From Actinomycetota bacterium (lineage in GTDB: Bacteria; Actinomycetota; Acidimicrobiia; Acidimicrobiales; BP-101), in NCBI GenBank assembly GCA_030838265.1, contig JAUTXA010000200.1:1-22363 (forward strand): 22,363 bases of DNA. Reading direction: 5' to 3'. Positions within the stretch are counted from its first letter, which is position 1. Every line of letters starts with the position of its first letter. The notes under the pieces are model-generated. The model had not been told where the DNA came from and searched no databases. It saw nothing but the letters and a program-made list of their open reading frames with translations. The translations under genes and the position numbers were made by a program. Shown piece by piece: positions 1 to 6,975 of this stretch.

Positions 1-1
1 C

Positions 2-853
2 GAGGTCGAGTCGCTGGTCCGCTATCTCGAGCAGCAGGCCAAGGGCAAGACCATTGGCCGCGTCGACGTCGCCGCCATCAGCGCGCTCAAGACCTTCGAC
101 CCATCGGTCAACGACCTCGTCGGCAAGCAGGTCACCGGCACCGGTCGGCGGGGCAAGTTCCTCCTCATCCACGCCGACCCGATCTGGCTGGTCCTCCACC
201 TGGCGAGAGGAGGCTGGGTGCGGTGGAGCGACAACCTCAGGCCGACGCCCATCAAGCCGGGCAAGGGCCCGATGGCGTTGCGGGTTCGGTTTGACGACGG
301 CTCGGGTTTCGACGTGACCGAGGCCGGCACCGAGAAGCGCCTCGCCGTTTACGTGGTGCGCGACCCGGAGGACATCGAGTTCCTCGCCACCCTGGGTCCT
401 GACCCGCTCGACCCGGGGTTTGGGGCCGACGACTTCGTGAAGCTCCTGCTGGAGAAAGGGGGAGGCAGCCAGATCAAGAAGGTCCTGACCGACCAGCGCG
501 TGATCGCGGGCATCGGCAACGCCTATTCGGACGACGCCCTCAACCTGGCCAAGCTCTCGCCCTTCAAGTCGGCCGGGAAGCTCACGAGTGAAGAGGCCCA
601 TCGCCTCTACGACGCCATCCGCACCGTCCTCACCGATGCTGTGCAGCGCTCGCTCGGGCTGCCGGCGGCCGGTCTGAAGAGCGAGAAGAAGTCGGGGATG
701 CGGGTCCACGGCCGCACGGGCCAGCCCTGCCCGGCCTGCGGCGACACCGTGCGCGAGGTGTCGTTCGCCACCAAGTCGTTGCAGTACTGCCCGACGTGCC
801 AGACCGGCGGCAAGCCCCTGGCCGATCGGCGCCTTTCCCGTCTGCTCAAGTAG
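2..853 (+). CDS. mutM: Fpg/Nei-family DNA glycosylase (formamidopyrimidine-DNA glycosylase), 5' partial
   Basis: Base-excision-repair glycosylase/AP lyase that removes oxidised bases. The reading frame is already open at base 2 and begins EVESLVRYL, which matches the family start MPELPEVE. About five N-terminal residues, including the catalytic Pro2 and Glu3, therefore lie just outside the window. The 283 residues seen fit a full-length Fpg of about 280-290. The helix-two-turn-helix region is clear around QIKKVLTDQRVIAGIGNAYS. The C-terminus has a CX2CX16CX2C zinc finger (CPAC and CPTC), giving a four-cysteine Fpg/Nei-type finger that ends in RRLSRLLK. I cannot separate Fpg from Nei without the N-terminus, so mutM is the likelier name rather than a certain one. 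The next gene follows in the same direction after about 46 nt. Confidence 0.92.
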   Translation, partial: EVESLVRYLEQQAKGKTIGRVDVAAISALKTFDPSVNDLVGKQVTGTGRRGKFLLIHADPIWLVLHLARGGWVRWSDNLRPTPIKPGKGPMALRVRFDDGSGFDVTEAGTEKRLAVYVVRDPEDIEFLATLGPDPLDPGFGADDFVKLLLEKGGGSQIKKVLTDQRVIAGIGNAYSDDALNLAKLSPFKSAGKLTSEEAHRLYDAIRTVLTDAVQRSLGLPAAGLKSEKKSGMRVHGRTGQPCPACGDTVREVSFATKSLQYCPTCQTGGKPLADRRLSRLLK

Positions 854-886
854 GCAGGGCCGAAAGTGACGGCGGTCACCTAGGAC

Positions 887-892
887 TAGCCT
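887..892 (+). promoter_or_regulatory. Candidate -10 box (TAGCCT) for a leaderless WS/DGAT transcript
   Basis: TAGCCT fits TANNNT and ends 7 nt before the ATG at 900. No Shine-Dalgarno precedes that start. This spacing would place transcription initiation at or next to the start codon. No convincing -35 is seen. Confidence 0.4.
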
Positions 893-899
893 CGTGGCC

Positions 900-2381
900 A
901 TGCAACGACTGACTGGGCTCGATGCGACCTTCCTCTACATGGAGACGCCGAACATCCACATGCACGTGGCTTCGACGGCGATCTTCGACCCGACGACGGT
1001 GCCCGGGGGGTACTCGTTCGAGAAGGTGAAGCAGCTCGTGCAGAGCCGCCTTCCCCTGCTTCCGCCCTTCCGGCGCCGGCTGGTCGAGGTCCCTTTCCAG
1101 CTCCACCACCCGCTGTGGATCGAGGACCCTGACTTCGACATCGATTACCACATCCGTCGGGCCGGCCTGCCTGCTCCGGGCGGGCCCGCCGAGCTGGCCG
1201 CCTTCGCCGAGGAGGCCATGGGTCGCCAGCTCGACCGGCGCCATCCGCTCTGGGAGATGTACGTGGTCGAAGGCCTCGAGAACGGCCTGATCGGCATCGT
1301 CACCAAGACCCACCATGCCGCCATCGACGGCGTCTCCGGTGCTGAGCTCACTGTCAACCTGCTCGACCTGCAGCCCGAGCCGGCCGAGACCCCCGACGTC
1401 CCGTGGACGCCCGACCGCATCCCGTCCGACGTCGAGCTGTTCGCCTACGCGTTGAACTCACTGGCCCGCCAGCCCTGGCGGGCCCTCAAGGCGGCCCGCC
1501 GCACTGCGGAGGTCGCCCTCAACATCAGGCGCCGCAACCGCGAACCGAGCGTCACTCCGCCGCCCGCACCCTTCTCGGCGCCCCACACGTCGCTGAACAC
1601 CTCGATCACGCCCCATCGCCGCTTCGCCTTCACCGAGATCAGCCTCGACGACGTGAAGATGGTGAAGAACGCCCTCGGCGGCACGGTCAACGACGTGGTC
1701 CTCGCCATCTGCTCGTCGGCGCTGCGCGCCTATCTGGCGGCCAACGACGAGCTGCCCGACGAGCCCCTCGTCGCCATGGTCCCCATCTCGGTGCGCACCG
1801 ACGACCAGAAGGGCGACATGGGCAACCGGGTGTCGTCAATGCTCGTGGGGCTGGCCTCTGACATCGACGACCCGGTGAAGCGGCTGCACGCCATCTCGGA
1901 GCGGACCAAGGACGCCAAGGAGCAGGACAAGGCCATCGGCGCCGAGATCCTGCAGGAGTGGGCCGAGTTCGCCGCCCCCGCCGTGGCCGCCCGCGCCGCC
2001 CGGCTCTACAGCTCGACCAAGATGGCCGACCGCCACCGTCCCATCTTCAACGTGACCATCTCGAACGTGCCGGGCCCGCCATTCCCGTTGTACTCGGCCG
2101 GCGCTCGCATGGTGGCCATGTACCCGATGGGTCCCATCGCCGACGGCGGCGCCCTGAACATCACGGTGATGAGCTACATGGGCTCGATGTTCTTCGGGCT
2201 GGTCGCCTGCCGCGAGACGGTGCCCGGCGTGTGGGACATCACCTCCGGCATCCAGGCCGGCCTCGAGGAGCTCAAGAAGGCGGCCGACGAGACGGCCGCC
2301 GCCACCGCTCCGAAGGCTGCCGCCAAGGCGGCACCGAAGGTCAAGAAGGCGTCGGCGAAGGGGACGACTCAGACCGCCTGA
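900..2381 (+). CDS. Wax ester synthase/diacylglycerol acyltransferase (WS/DGAT) family protein
   Basis: Acyl-CoA-dependent acyltransferase of the family that makes wax esters or triacylglycerol storage lipid in actinobacteria. The catalytic motif HHAAIDG lies at residues 138-144 (HHxxxDG). The C-terminal family region includes the block NVTISNVPGPPFPLYSAGA. The 493-residue length is normal. The ATG at 900 gives MQRLTGLDATFLY, the usual family start; an in-frame GTG at 894 would add only two residues. There is no ribosome-binding site, but a TANNNT box lies 7 nt upstream. The last 30 or so residues form an Ala/Lys-rich tail (around APKAAAKAAPKVKKASAKG) beyond the enzyme fold; a basic membrane- or lipid-droplet-binding tail is an inference. 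A tRNA gene follows immediately. Substrate (wax alcohol or diacylglycerol) cannot be told from sequence. Confidence 0.93.
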   Translation: MQRLTGLDATFLYMETPNIHMHVASTAIFDPTTVPGGYSFEKVKQLVQSRLPLLPPFRRRLVEVPFQLHHPLWIEDPDFDIDYHIRRAGLPAPGGPAELAAFAEEAMGRQLDRRHPLWEMYVVEGLENGLIGIVTKTHHAAIDGVSGAELTVNLLDLQPEPAETPDVPWTPDRIPSDVELFAYALNSLARQPWRALKAARRTAEVALNIRRRNREPSVTPPPAPFSAPHTSLNTSITPHRRFAFTEISLDDVKMVKNALGGTVNDVVLAICSSALRAYLAANDELPDEPLVAMVPISVRTDDQKGDMGNRVSSMLVGLASDIDDPVKRLHAISERTKDAKEQDKAIGAEILQEWAEFAAPAVAARAARLYSSTKMADRHRPIFNVTISNVPGPPFPLYSAGARMVAMYPMGPIADGGALNITVMSYMGSMFFGLVACRETVPGVWDITSGIQAGLEELKKAADETAAATAPKAAAKAAPKVKKASAKGTTQTA

Positions 2382-2389
2382 GGTAAAGT
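2361..2389 (+). promoter_or_regulatory. Candidate promoter for tRNA-Gly
   Basis: TAAAGT at 2384-2389 is a good -10 element, 11 nt before the mature tRNA 5' end. With a 17-nt spacer the -35 hexamer is GGGACG (2361-2366), which keeps only the GAC core of TTGACA. The element overlaps the 3' end of the acyltransferase gene. The tRNA therefore probably has its own promoter rather than depending on readthrough. Confidence 0.4.
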
Positions 2390-2400
2390 CGCACCCTCAC

Positions 2401-2476
2401 GCGGACGTGGCTCAGCTGGTAGAGCACAACCTTGCCAAGGTTGGGGTCGCGGGTTCGAATCCCGTCGTCCGCTCCA
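2401..2476 (+). tRNA. tRNA-Gly (anticodon GCC), CCA encoded
   Basis: A complete cloverleaf can be folded. The acceptor arm GCGGACG (2401-2407) pairs with CGTCCGC (2466-2472). The D arm contains GCTCAGCTGGTAGAGC. The anticodon stem CAACC/GGTTG encloses the loop TTGCCAA, giving anticodon GCC for glycine codons GGC and GGU. The T arm has TTCGAAT between GCGGG and CCCGT. The discriminator T is followed by an encoded CCA (2474-2476). Without CCA the gene is 73 nt. No poly-T terminator is visible downstream. Confidence 0.97.
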
Positions 2477-2497
2477 AAATCCCTAGCAGCGGCGCGG

Positions 2498-3127
2498 TCA
2501 CGCCCCCTTGTAGATCTCGACGTGCAACGAGCCCGCGTTGTCCCTGACGTTGGGGTCGAAGATCGAGAACCTGCGGTTGCCCCGGAACAGGTATTGGGCG
2601 CTCTCGTAGGTGTGGGTGGCCAAGTCGCAGCCGGCCACCACGCCAGGCCCGCCGTCGACCGGGGTCGGGGACAGCGGCCTCCACTCGACGTTGCTCCCGT
2701 CGATATAGACGTCGAGGGCGTCGTCGGCCGGGTTGTTGGAGAAGAACGGCGGGACCTTCGGCGCGAGGGTGTACCGGTAGCGCTGCCATTCCGACAACGG
2801 GCTCGGATACAGCGACGGGCCGCCGTTGGCCTGGACGGCGTGGACCGCGAAGTCGACGACGCCGTCGAAGACCGGCGCGTCGGTGCTGCACTCGGCGTCG
2901 GCGAACGCGTTGGGGAACGTCGTCCCGTAGTTGTAGGTGCCGGTGACCACGACCCGATAGACGTCCTCCTGGGTGATCAGCACCGACACCGGCGCTCCCG
3001 ACGAGCTCACGTCGAAGCTGGCGAACGCCGTCTCGGCTCTGGCCCCGCCCGCCGCGGCCCCGATGCCGATGAGCGCGCCCGCCGCCACGACCACACCGGT
3101 TGCGATTCTTCCCAGTCTCGCCCTCAT
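2498..3127 (-). CDS. Secreted protein with a PA-IL (LecA)-like lectin pattern, function unknown
   Basis: The 209-residue protein starts with a Sec-type signal peptide (MRARLGRIATGVVVAAGALI, then an AGGARAE cleavage region). The mature part looks like a beta sandwich. It resembles the PA-IL galactophilic lectin layout: an early strand EDVYRVVVTGTYNYGT, a central acidic and cysteine segment (FADAECST), and a last strand pattern DNAGSLHVEIY that recalls the calcium- and sugar-binding NNSGSFSVNI end of LecA. Two cysteines (in DAECS and AGCDL) could form a disulfide. The start at 3127 is set by GGAGG 8 nt upstream; an in-frame ATG at 3160 would put 11 polar residues before the signal. It stands alone, convergent with the tRNA. 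Carbohydrate binding is inferred from pattern only. Confidence 0.8.
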   Translation of the reverse strand: MRARLGRIATGVVVAAGALIGIGAAAGGARAETAFASFDVSSSGAPVSVLITQEDVYRVVVTGTYNYGTTFPNAFADAECSTDAPVFDGVVDFAVHAVQANGGPSLYPSPLSEWQRYRYTLAPKVPPFFSNNPADDALDVYIDGSNVEWRPLSPTPVDGGPGVVAGCDLATHTYESAQYLFRGNRRFSIFDPNVRDNAGSLHVEIYKGA

Positions 3128-3135
3128 GTCGTTTG

Positions 3136-3140
3136 CCTCC
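3136..3140 (-). promoter_or_regulatory. Ribosome-binding site that fixes the start at 3127
   Basis: GGAGG on the minus strand, 8 nt before ATG 3127. It rules in the start directly before the basic and hydrophobic signal peptide and argues against the upstream ATG at 3160. Confidence 0.75.
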
Positions 3141-3331
3141 GCATCGTCGGTTTGTCTCATCCTTCCGCCATGAGGACGATCTGAACCTTTTCGGCAGGCA
3201 AAGGCCGGAGGTGTAGAGAATCGGCGCCCGCGACTCCATCGATCCCGACGGTGAGGCGGCCCCCCGGACGAGGGCGGAGCGGTCGGTCAGGACACGCTGG
3301 GCCCCACCGCTGACGCCATCAGGGTCTTGCT

Positions 3332-4111
3332 TCAGACGCCGGGAAAGACGCGGCGAAGCTCATCGAGAACGTCGGCGTCGCCTGTGAACGGCGGCGTGTG
3401 CTGGGGGTCGAGGCGGCCGTAGACGAGGCGCACGAACGCGTCGGCAGTCAGAGTCAGATCGGCCGCGGCGGACGGCTCGACCGCCTCAAAGGTGACGGCG
3501 TCCGGCTTCAAGGTGACAGTGAACGCCCGCTCGGGTGCACTCGTGGCGATCGTGATGACGCGGTCGGTGCCGGTCGGCTTGGCCACAAAGCCGGCGATGA
3601 TGCCGAGGGAATCAACGATGACCTCGACTGCGTCGTTGGGGATCACGGCGGCCGCGTCGAAGGTGACGGCGATGTCCCACGAGTGAAGGACGTGCTCGTT
3701 GACACGCAGCCCCACGAACTTGGCGAGATCGACGACCAGCGGGCCCATCTCGAACCTGAACGAGGAGCGCTCGTCGCTAGTCATGGCATCGAATCGGGCC
3801 AGGAGGCTCTCTTCGGCGGCCAGGGCGTCGTCCCGCCGCTGCTCCGGGCTCTTGGCGTTCCACTCTGCCCAGATGCGCTCGACCTCGGCTTGGTCGAGTT
3901 GTTCCGCGACCAGGACGGAGTCGATGCGGTGCTCAGTGATCTCGGCCGCCGACCCGAGATGGGAGAGGACACCGTGCACCGCCCACTCCGTCGGGTACGC
4001 CTGGCGCCGCAGGTCCCCGGCGTCGAGACCGCCACCGATGGCAGCGAGTCGCCCGACCGATGACCGCAGCGCGGCCAACTCGCGCTCGCCCGATCCGTGT
4101 TCGTCCGTCAT
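3332..4111 (-). CDS. DinB-fold / mycothiol-dependent maleylpyruvate isomerase-like protein
   Basis: The 259-residue protein is of the actinobacterial maleylpyruvate isomerase/TIGR03083 type. The N-terminal DinB-like four-helix domain has WAVHGVLSHLGSAAEITEHRI and NEHVLHSWDIAV. Its likely metal triad is His51, Glu139 and His143. This matches the His/Glu/His arrangement with an ExxxH pair known from the Corynebacterium enzyme. The C-terminal portion (residues about 165-259, including TLTADAFVRLVYGRL) resembles the SCP2-like domain commonly attached. The family uses mycothiol as cofactor in isomerase or S-transfer reactions, but most members have no known substrate. GGAGG lies 9 nt before the ATG. 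No aromatic-degradation genes are nearby, so maleylpyruvate is not a safe substrate call. Confidence 0.85.
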   Translation of the reverse strand: MTDEHGSGERELAALRSSVGRLAAIGGGLDAGDLRRQAYPTEWAVHGVLSHLGSAAEITEHRIDSVLVAEQLDQAEVERIWAEWNAKSPEQRRDDALAAEESLLARFDAMTSDERSSFRFEMGPLVVDLAKFVGLRVNEHVLHSWDIAVTFDAAAVIPNDAVEVIVDSLGIIAGFVAKPTGTDRVITIATSAPERAFTVTLKPDAVTFEAVEPSAAADLTLTADAFVRLVYGRLDPQHTPPFTGDADVLDELRRVFPGV

Positions 4112-4216
4112 GCCGATGGGCCTCCGCCGCTCGTTGAGCGCGCAACCATATCGGTTTCAGCGGCATTTGACCGTCAGAATCGACGTCAACCGCCACCAAA
4201 GGAGGCCCGAGCGCGA

Positions 4217-4244
4217 AAACGGCCGCCCTTGCGGGCGGCCGTTT
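4217..4244 (-). terminator. Strong intrinsic terminator after the small secreted protein gene
   Basis: A perfect 12-bp inverted repeat AAACGGCCGCCC / GGGCGGCCGTTT surrounds a 4-nt loop. It begins 15 nt past the stop codon at 4260 on the minus strand. Read on that strand, the right arm ends in TTTT before CGCGC. Pairing continues by two more base pairs if one A is bulged. Confidence 0.8.
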
Positions 4245-4259
4245 CGAAAGCGAGCTGAG

Positions 4260-4526
4260 CTAGTTGGGGCAGGTCGGAGTGGACGTACCGTCGTCGGGGC
4301 TGCCCTGGTCGCTGGCGCAGGCCTTGCCACTGCTGGAGACCGAGACGTAGCCGTCGAACGGATCGGGGTTGGAGGCGTCGCCGTCGGCGGTGATGACGTA
4401 GCCACCCTCGTTGACGGTCGCGGTTCCGACGGGGCTGGTGATGGGATCGGCATGCACGGCGCCGATTCCGGCGAAGCCAGCGACGGCAAAGCCGCCAGCC
4501 AACATGAGAGCGAGGCGCTTCTTCAC
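4260..4526 (-). CDS. Small secreted protein, unknown function
   Basis: The 88-residue precursor has a clear signal peptide (MKKRLALMLAGGFAVAGFAG, cleavage near AVHA-DP). The mature peptide of about 60 residues is acidic and rich in Gly, Ser, Thr, Asp and Pro. It has two cysteines near the end (KACASDQG and PTCPN) that could close a disulfide loop. I chose the GTG at 4526 because GGAGG lies 7 nt upstream and the signal peptide begins right after it. An in-frame ATG at 4577 would add 17 residues and misplace the signal. It is a single gene with its own terminator. I do not recognise the family. Confidence 0.72.
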   Translation of the reverse strand: MKKRLALMLAGGFAVAGFAGIGAVHADPITSPVGTATVNEGGYVITADGDASNPDPFDGYVSVSSSGKACASDQGSPDDGTSTPTCPN

Positions 4527-4533
4527 TTGGGTT

Positions 4534-4538
4534 CCTCC
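4534..4538 (-). promoter_or_regulatory. Ribosome-binding site that fixes the GTG start at 4526
   Basis: GGAGG on the minus strand, 7 nt before the GTG. It supports a GTG start directly followed by two lysines and the hydrophobic signal core. Confidence 0.75.
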
Positions 4539-4732
4539 GTGGTTAGCGGCGTGGCGAGATCCACACCGGCTGCGCAACCCAGGAATCTCCCCGCCCCGAT
4601 GCCCCCCAGCGTCGCTAAGCCCACAATTCGCCTCAACACCCCCAAACTCCTTCTGCCGCGACAGATTCCTCAGTCATCGCCATCGCCACCCGGGGCCTTC
4701 GAGATCTCGGCCGGCTCAGTTGATCGGTCGCG

Positions 4733-4738
4733 TATCGT
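4733..4738 (+). promoter_or_regulatory. Candidate -10 box (TATCGT) for a leaderless YbaK-family transcript
   Basis: TATCGT ends 7 nt before ATG 4746, and no Shine-Dalgarno is present. The rest of the 219-nt gap between the divergent genes (4527-4745) holds no other feature I can support. Confidence 0.45.
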
Positions 4739-4745
4739 CGCCGGC

Positions 4746-5216
4746 ATGCATCGCAACGTGAAGGCGGTCGTCGACGCGGGGGCGAAGCAGGGTTTGACCG
4801 TCGAGGCGAAGACGTTTCCCGAAGGCACCAAGACGGCGGCCGACGCGGCGGCCGCCATCGGGGTCGAGCTGGGCCCGATCGTGAAGTCACTCGTCTTCCT
4901 CGTCGACGACAGGCCGGTGATGGCGTTGATGTCGGGGGACAACTTCCTCGACGAGGCCAAGCTCTTGGCGGCGACCGGTGGCACGAAGGTCGGACGGGCC
5001 GATGCCGACGCGGTCAGGGCGGCGACGGGGTTCCCGATCGGCGGCGTTCCGCCCTTCGGGCACCGCACCCCCGTCCCGGTGCTCGTCGACGAAGACCTCT
5101 TGCGTTTCAGCGAGGTGTGGGCGGCGGCGGGGACATGGACGGACGTGTTCCCGGTCGCCCCCAAGGAACTAGTCCGGGTCGCCAGCGGCTCGCTGGCCGA
5201 CCTGGCCAAGCGCTGA
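4746..5216 (+). CDS. YbaK/ProX-type aminoacyl-tRNA deacylase
   Basis: The 156-residue single-domain protein is of the YbaK/EbsC/ProX family, which hydrolyses mischarged tRNAs (for example Cys- or Ala-tRNAPro) in trans. The family pattern is evident: KTFPEGTKTAADAAAAIGV, then GPIVKSLVFLVDDRPVMALMSG with the conserved catalytic-region lysine, then TGFPIGGVPPFGH, and PVLVDEDLLRF near the end. Length is typical. The start is the ATG preceded by a TANNNT box; the frame stays open far upstream only because it is antisense to the minus-strand genes. The downstream gene follows after 16-19 nt. The specific tRNA substrate cannot be assigned. Confidence 0.88.
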   Translation: MHRNVKAVVDAGAKQGLTVEAKTFPEGTKTAADAAAAIGVELGPIVKSLVFLVDDRPVMALMSGDNFLDEAKLLAATGGTKVGRADADAVRAATGFPIGGVPPFGHRTPVPVLVDEDLLRFSEVWAAAGTWTDVFPVAPKELVRVASGSLADLAKR

Positions 5217-5221
5217 CGCCG

Positions 5222-5227
5222 TACGCT
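5222..5227 (+). promoter_or_regulatory. Candidate -10 box (TACGCT) before the helical protein gene
   Basis: TACGCT lies 5 nt before GTG 5233 and 8 nt before ATG 5236, just past the upstream stop codon. No Shine-Dalgarno is seen, which suggests an internal leaderless promoter. Confidence 0.35.
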
Positions 5228-5235
5228 TCATCGTG

Positions 5236-5694
5236 ATGGCCTCGCTCCTCGACATCGCCCTGGCCCCGGCTCGCATCACCATCGGCGCCCTCGAGGCCTT
5301 GCCCCGGCTGGCGGACGGCATCGACCGCCTCAACAAGATCGGCGACGCCCTCGAGCGGATCGCCGCCCTCGACGAGCAGCTCGTCATGGTGGGCCAAGCC
5401 CTGACCAAGCTCGTGAGCTTTCAGGACCAGCTCGAGCGCATCGCGTCCTACGGCGGGAGCCTTGAGGGCCTCGCCGGCCTCACCGACTCTCTCGCCAAGC
5501 TGGTCGAGTCCACCCAGGGGCTGGGAGCACTGGCCGACGCCGTCCGCCAACTCGAGAAGGCGGCGTCAGATCTCACGTCGACCGTGCAGCCCTTGCAGGG
5601 CGTGGCGCAGCGCCTCAACCGCTTCGGCCGTAAGGATCCCGCCGCGCCGGCGGCCCCATCCGCGCCCGATGCCATACCGCTCCCAAGCGGCTGA
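5236..5694 (+). CDS. Helical, heptad-rich hypothetical protein
   Basis: A protein of 152 residues from ATG 5236 (an in-frame GTG at 5233 adds one). Nearly all of residues 5-130 reads as amphipathic helix with repeated Leu and Ile spacings, such as LADGIDRLNKIGDALERI, DQLERIASYGGSLEGLAGL and LADAVRQLEKAASDL. The tail is Ala/Pro-rich (RKDPAAPAAPSAPDAIPL). There is no signal peptide, transmembrane segment or enzyme motif. The shape resembles phasin-like or apolipoprotein-like surface-coating proteins or a coiled-coil scaffold, but no family is recognised. It sits between the YbaK gene and the P450 gene, 24 nt before the latter, so co-expression with the P450 is likely. Confidence 0.75.
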   Translation: MASLLDIALAPARITIGALEALPRLADGIDRLNKIGDALERIAALDEQLVMVGQALTKLVSFQDQLERIASYGGSLEGLAGLTDSLAKLVESTQGLGALADAVRQLEKAASDLTSTVQPLQGVAQRLNRFGRKDPAAPAAPSAPDAIPLPSG

Positions 5695-5703
5695 GCTCGT
5701 CGT

Positions 5704-5710
5704 GAGAGGG
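5704..5710 (+). promoter_or_regulatory. Ribosome-binding site favouring P450 start at ATG 5719
   Basis: GAGAGGG with an 8-nt spacer to ATG 5719. An in-frame GTG at 5710 would overlap this site and so is less likely to be used. Confidence 0.6.
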
Positions 5711-5718
5711 TGACGGCC

Positions 5719-6906
5719 ATGGCCGTCGCCTTCGATCCCTACGACCCGGCCGTCATCGACGACCCCTACCCGTCGTACGCCGCCTTGCGGGCCGACGAGC
5801 CCGTCCATCGGAGCGAGGTCGCCGGCGCGTGGATCCTCTCCCGCCACGCCGATGTGTCGGCCGCCCTGCGCGACCCGGCGACGTTCTCGTCGGCCAAGGG
5901 GGTGTCGTTCAACGACTTTGGCGGCGTGGGCACGCTCATCGGGATGGACGCGCCCGACCACACCCGGCTCCGCCGCATCCTGGCTTCGACGTTCACGCCC
6001 CGCGCCGTGGCGGCGCTCGAGCCGGCCATCACCAAGGTGGCCTCTGATCTCATCGACGCCATGGCCGGACGCGATCGGGTCGACGTGGTCGCTGAGCTCG
6101 CGGCGCCGCTACCGACACTCGTGATCGCCGAGATGCTGGGCATCGACCCGGCCCGGTGGCCCGACTACAAGCGGTGGGCCGAGGAGCTGAACGCCCTGTC
6201 GTGGAAGGCCGAGGCGCCCGAGGTGGTGGCCGCCGAACTCGGTCAAGCGGCGGGCGAGCCCGCCATGTTCTTCGTCCAAGAGGTGATGAAGCGCAAGGAG
6301 TCGCCGACCGACGACCTCATCGGCAAGCTCGTCACCGCTCAGACCGATGCCGGCACGGCCAACGACAGCGAGATCGTCGGCTTCTGCGTCCTGCTGATGC
6401 TGGCCGGCAACGTGACGACGACGGCGTTGATCGCCAGCGGCATCGCTCTGCTGACCGACCACCCCGAGGTGCTGCAGCGACTGCAGGCCCATCCGGGCGG
6501 CATCCCGTCCGCCGTCGAGGAGATGCTCCGGCTCGAGTCGCCCATCCAAGGCTTCTGCCGGACCCTCACGGTCGACACCGAGCGGCACGGCGTGACGATG
6601 GCCGAGGGCGACAAGGTCATGCTCCTCTTCGGCGCCGCCAACCGCGATGGCGAGGTCTTCGACCGACCGGACGACTTCGAGACGGCCCGCGCCCCGAACC
6701 CGCACCTCGGCTTCGGCGCCGGGGCCCACCTCTGTCTCGGCGCCGCCCTGGCCCGCCTCGAGGCGAGGGTCGCCTTCGAGCAGCTTCTACCGAGGCTGGC
6801 GGGACTCGATCGCATCCGGGACGAGCCCTTCACGCGCGTCCAGTCGCCGGCGTTCCGCGAGCTGGTGAGCGAGCCCCTCGCAGTCACCTGGCGGACGCCC
6901 GCTTGA
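5719..6906 (+). CDS. Cytochrome P450
   Basis: Soluble class I bacterial P450 of 395 residues; a heme-thiolate monooxygenase needing a ferredoxin and reductase, neither of which is in the window. The heme loop LGFGAGAHLCLGAA carries the axial Cys339. The K-helix ExxR is Glu268-Arg271. The N-terminal PYPSYAALRADEPVH pattern is typical. The I-helix reads LAGNVTTTALI (residues 228-238): the usual Ala-Gly-x-Asp/Glu-Thr-Thr has Val232 where the conserved acid normally sits, while both threonines remain. It follows the helical protein gene by 24 nt and precedes the amidohydrolase by 69 nt. The substrate is unknown. Confidence 0.96.
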   Translation: MAVAFDPYDPAVIDDPYPSYAALRADEPVHRSEVAGAWILSRHADVSAALRDPATFSSAKGVSFNDFGGVGTLIGMDAPDHTRLRRILASTFTPRAVAALEPAITKVASDLIDAMAGRDRVDVVAELAAPLPTLVIAEMLGIDPARWPDYKRWAEELNALSWKAEAPEVVAAELGQAAGEPAMFFVQEVMKRKESPTDDLIGKLVTAQTDAGTANDSEIVGFCVLLMLAGNVTTTALIASGIALLTDHPEVLQRLQAHPGGIPSAVEEMLRLESPIQGFCRTLTVDTERHGVTMAEGDKVMLLFGAANRDGEVFDRPDDFETARAPNPHLGFGAGAHLCLGAALARLEARVAFEQLLPRLAGLDRIRDEPFTRVQSPAFRELVSEPLAVTWRTPA

Positions 6907-6941
6907 CGCTGGGCGAGGCTGAGTGACACGGTCGTCAGTGA

Positions 6942-6957
6942 CGGGGCCTCGGTCCCG
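6942..6957 (+). other. Short hairpin between P450 and amidohydrolase genes
   Basis: CGGGGC / GTCCCG can pair (one G-U) around a 4-nt loop, ending 6 nt before the Shine-Dalgarno of the next gene. There is no T-tract, so this is not a convincing terminator. It may only modulate translation, or be chance in GC-rich DNA. Confidence 0.2.
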
Positions 6958-6975
6958 ACCAGCGAGGGGAACGCG

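Noticed and set aside
2412..3239. Minus-strand open frame overlapping the tRNA and the secreted protein gene
   Set aside because: Arg-rich shadow; the overlapping frame 2498-3127 has a signal peptide and ribosome-binding site.
3128..3331. 204-nt gap checked for a structured RNA (SRP RNA, riboswitch, second tRNA)
   Set aside because: No conserved core of any of these could be found; only the ribosome-binding site of the secreted protein gene is supported.
3699..4745. Long plus-strand open frame leading into the YbaK-type gene
   Set aside because: It is antisense to the isomerase-like and small secreted protein genes, encodes low-complexity Arg/Ser/Pro sequence, and the family similarity begins only at ATG 4746.
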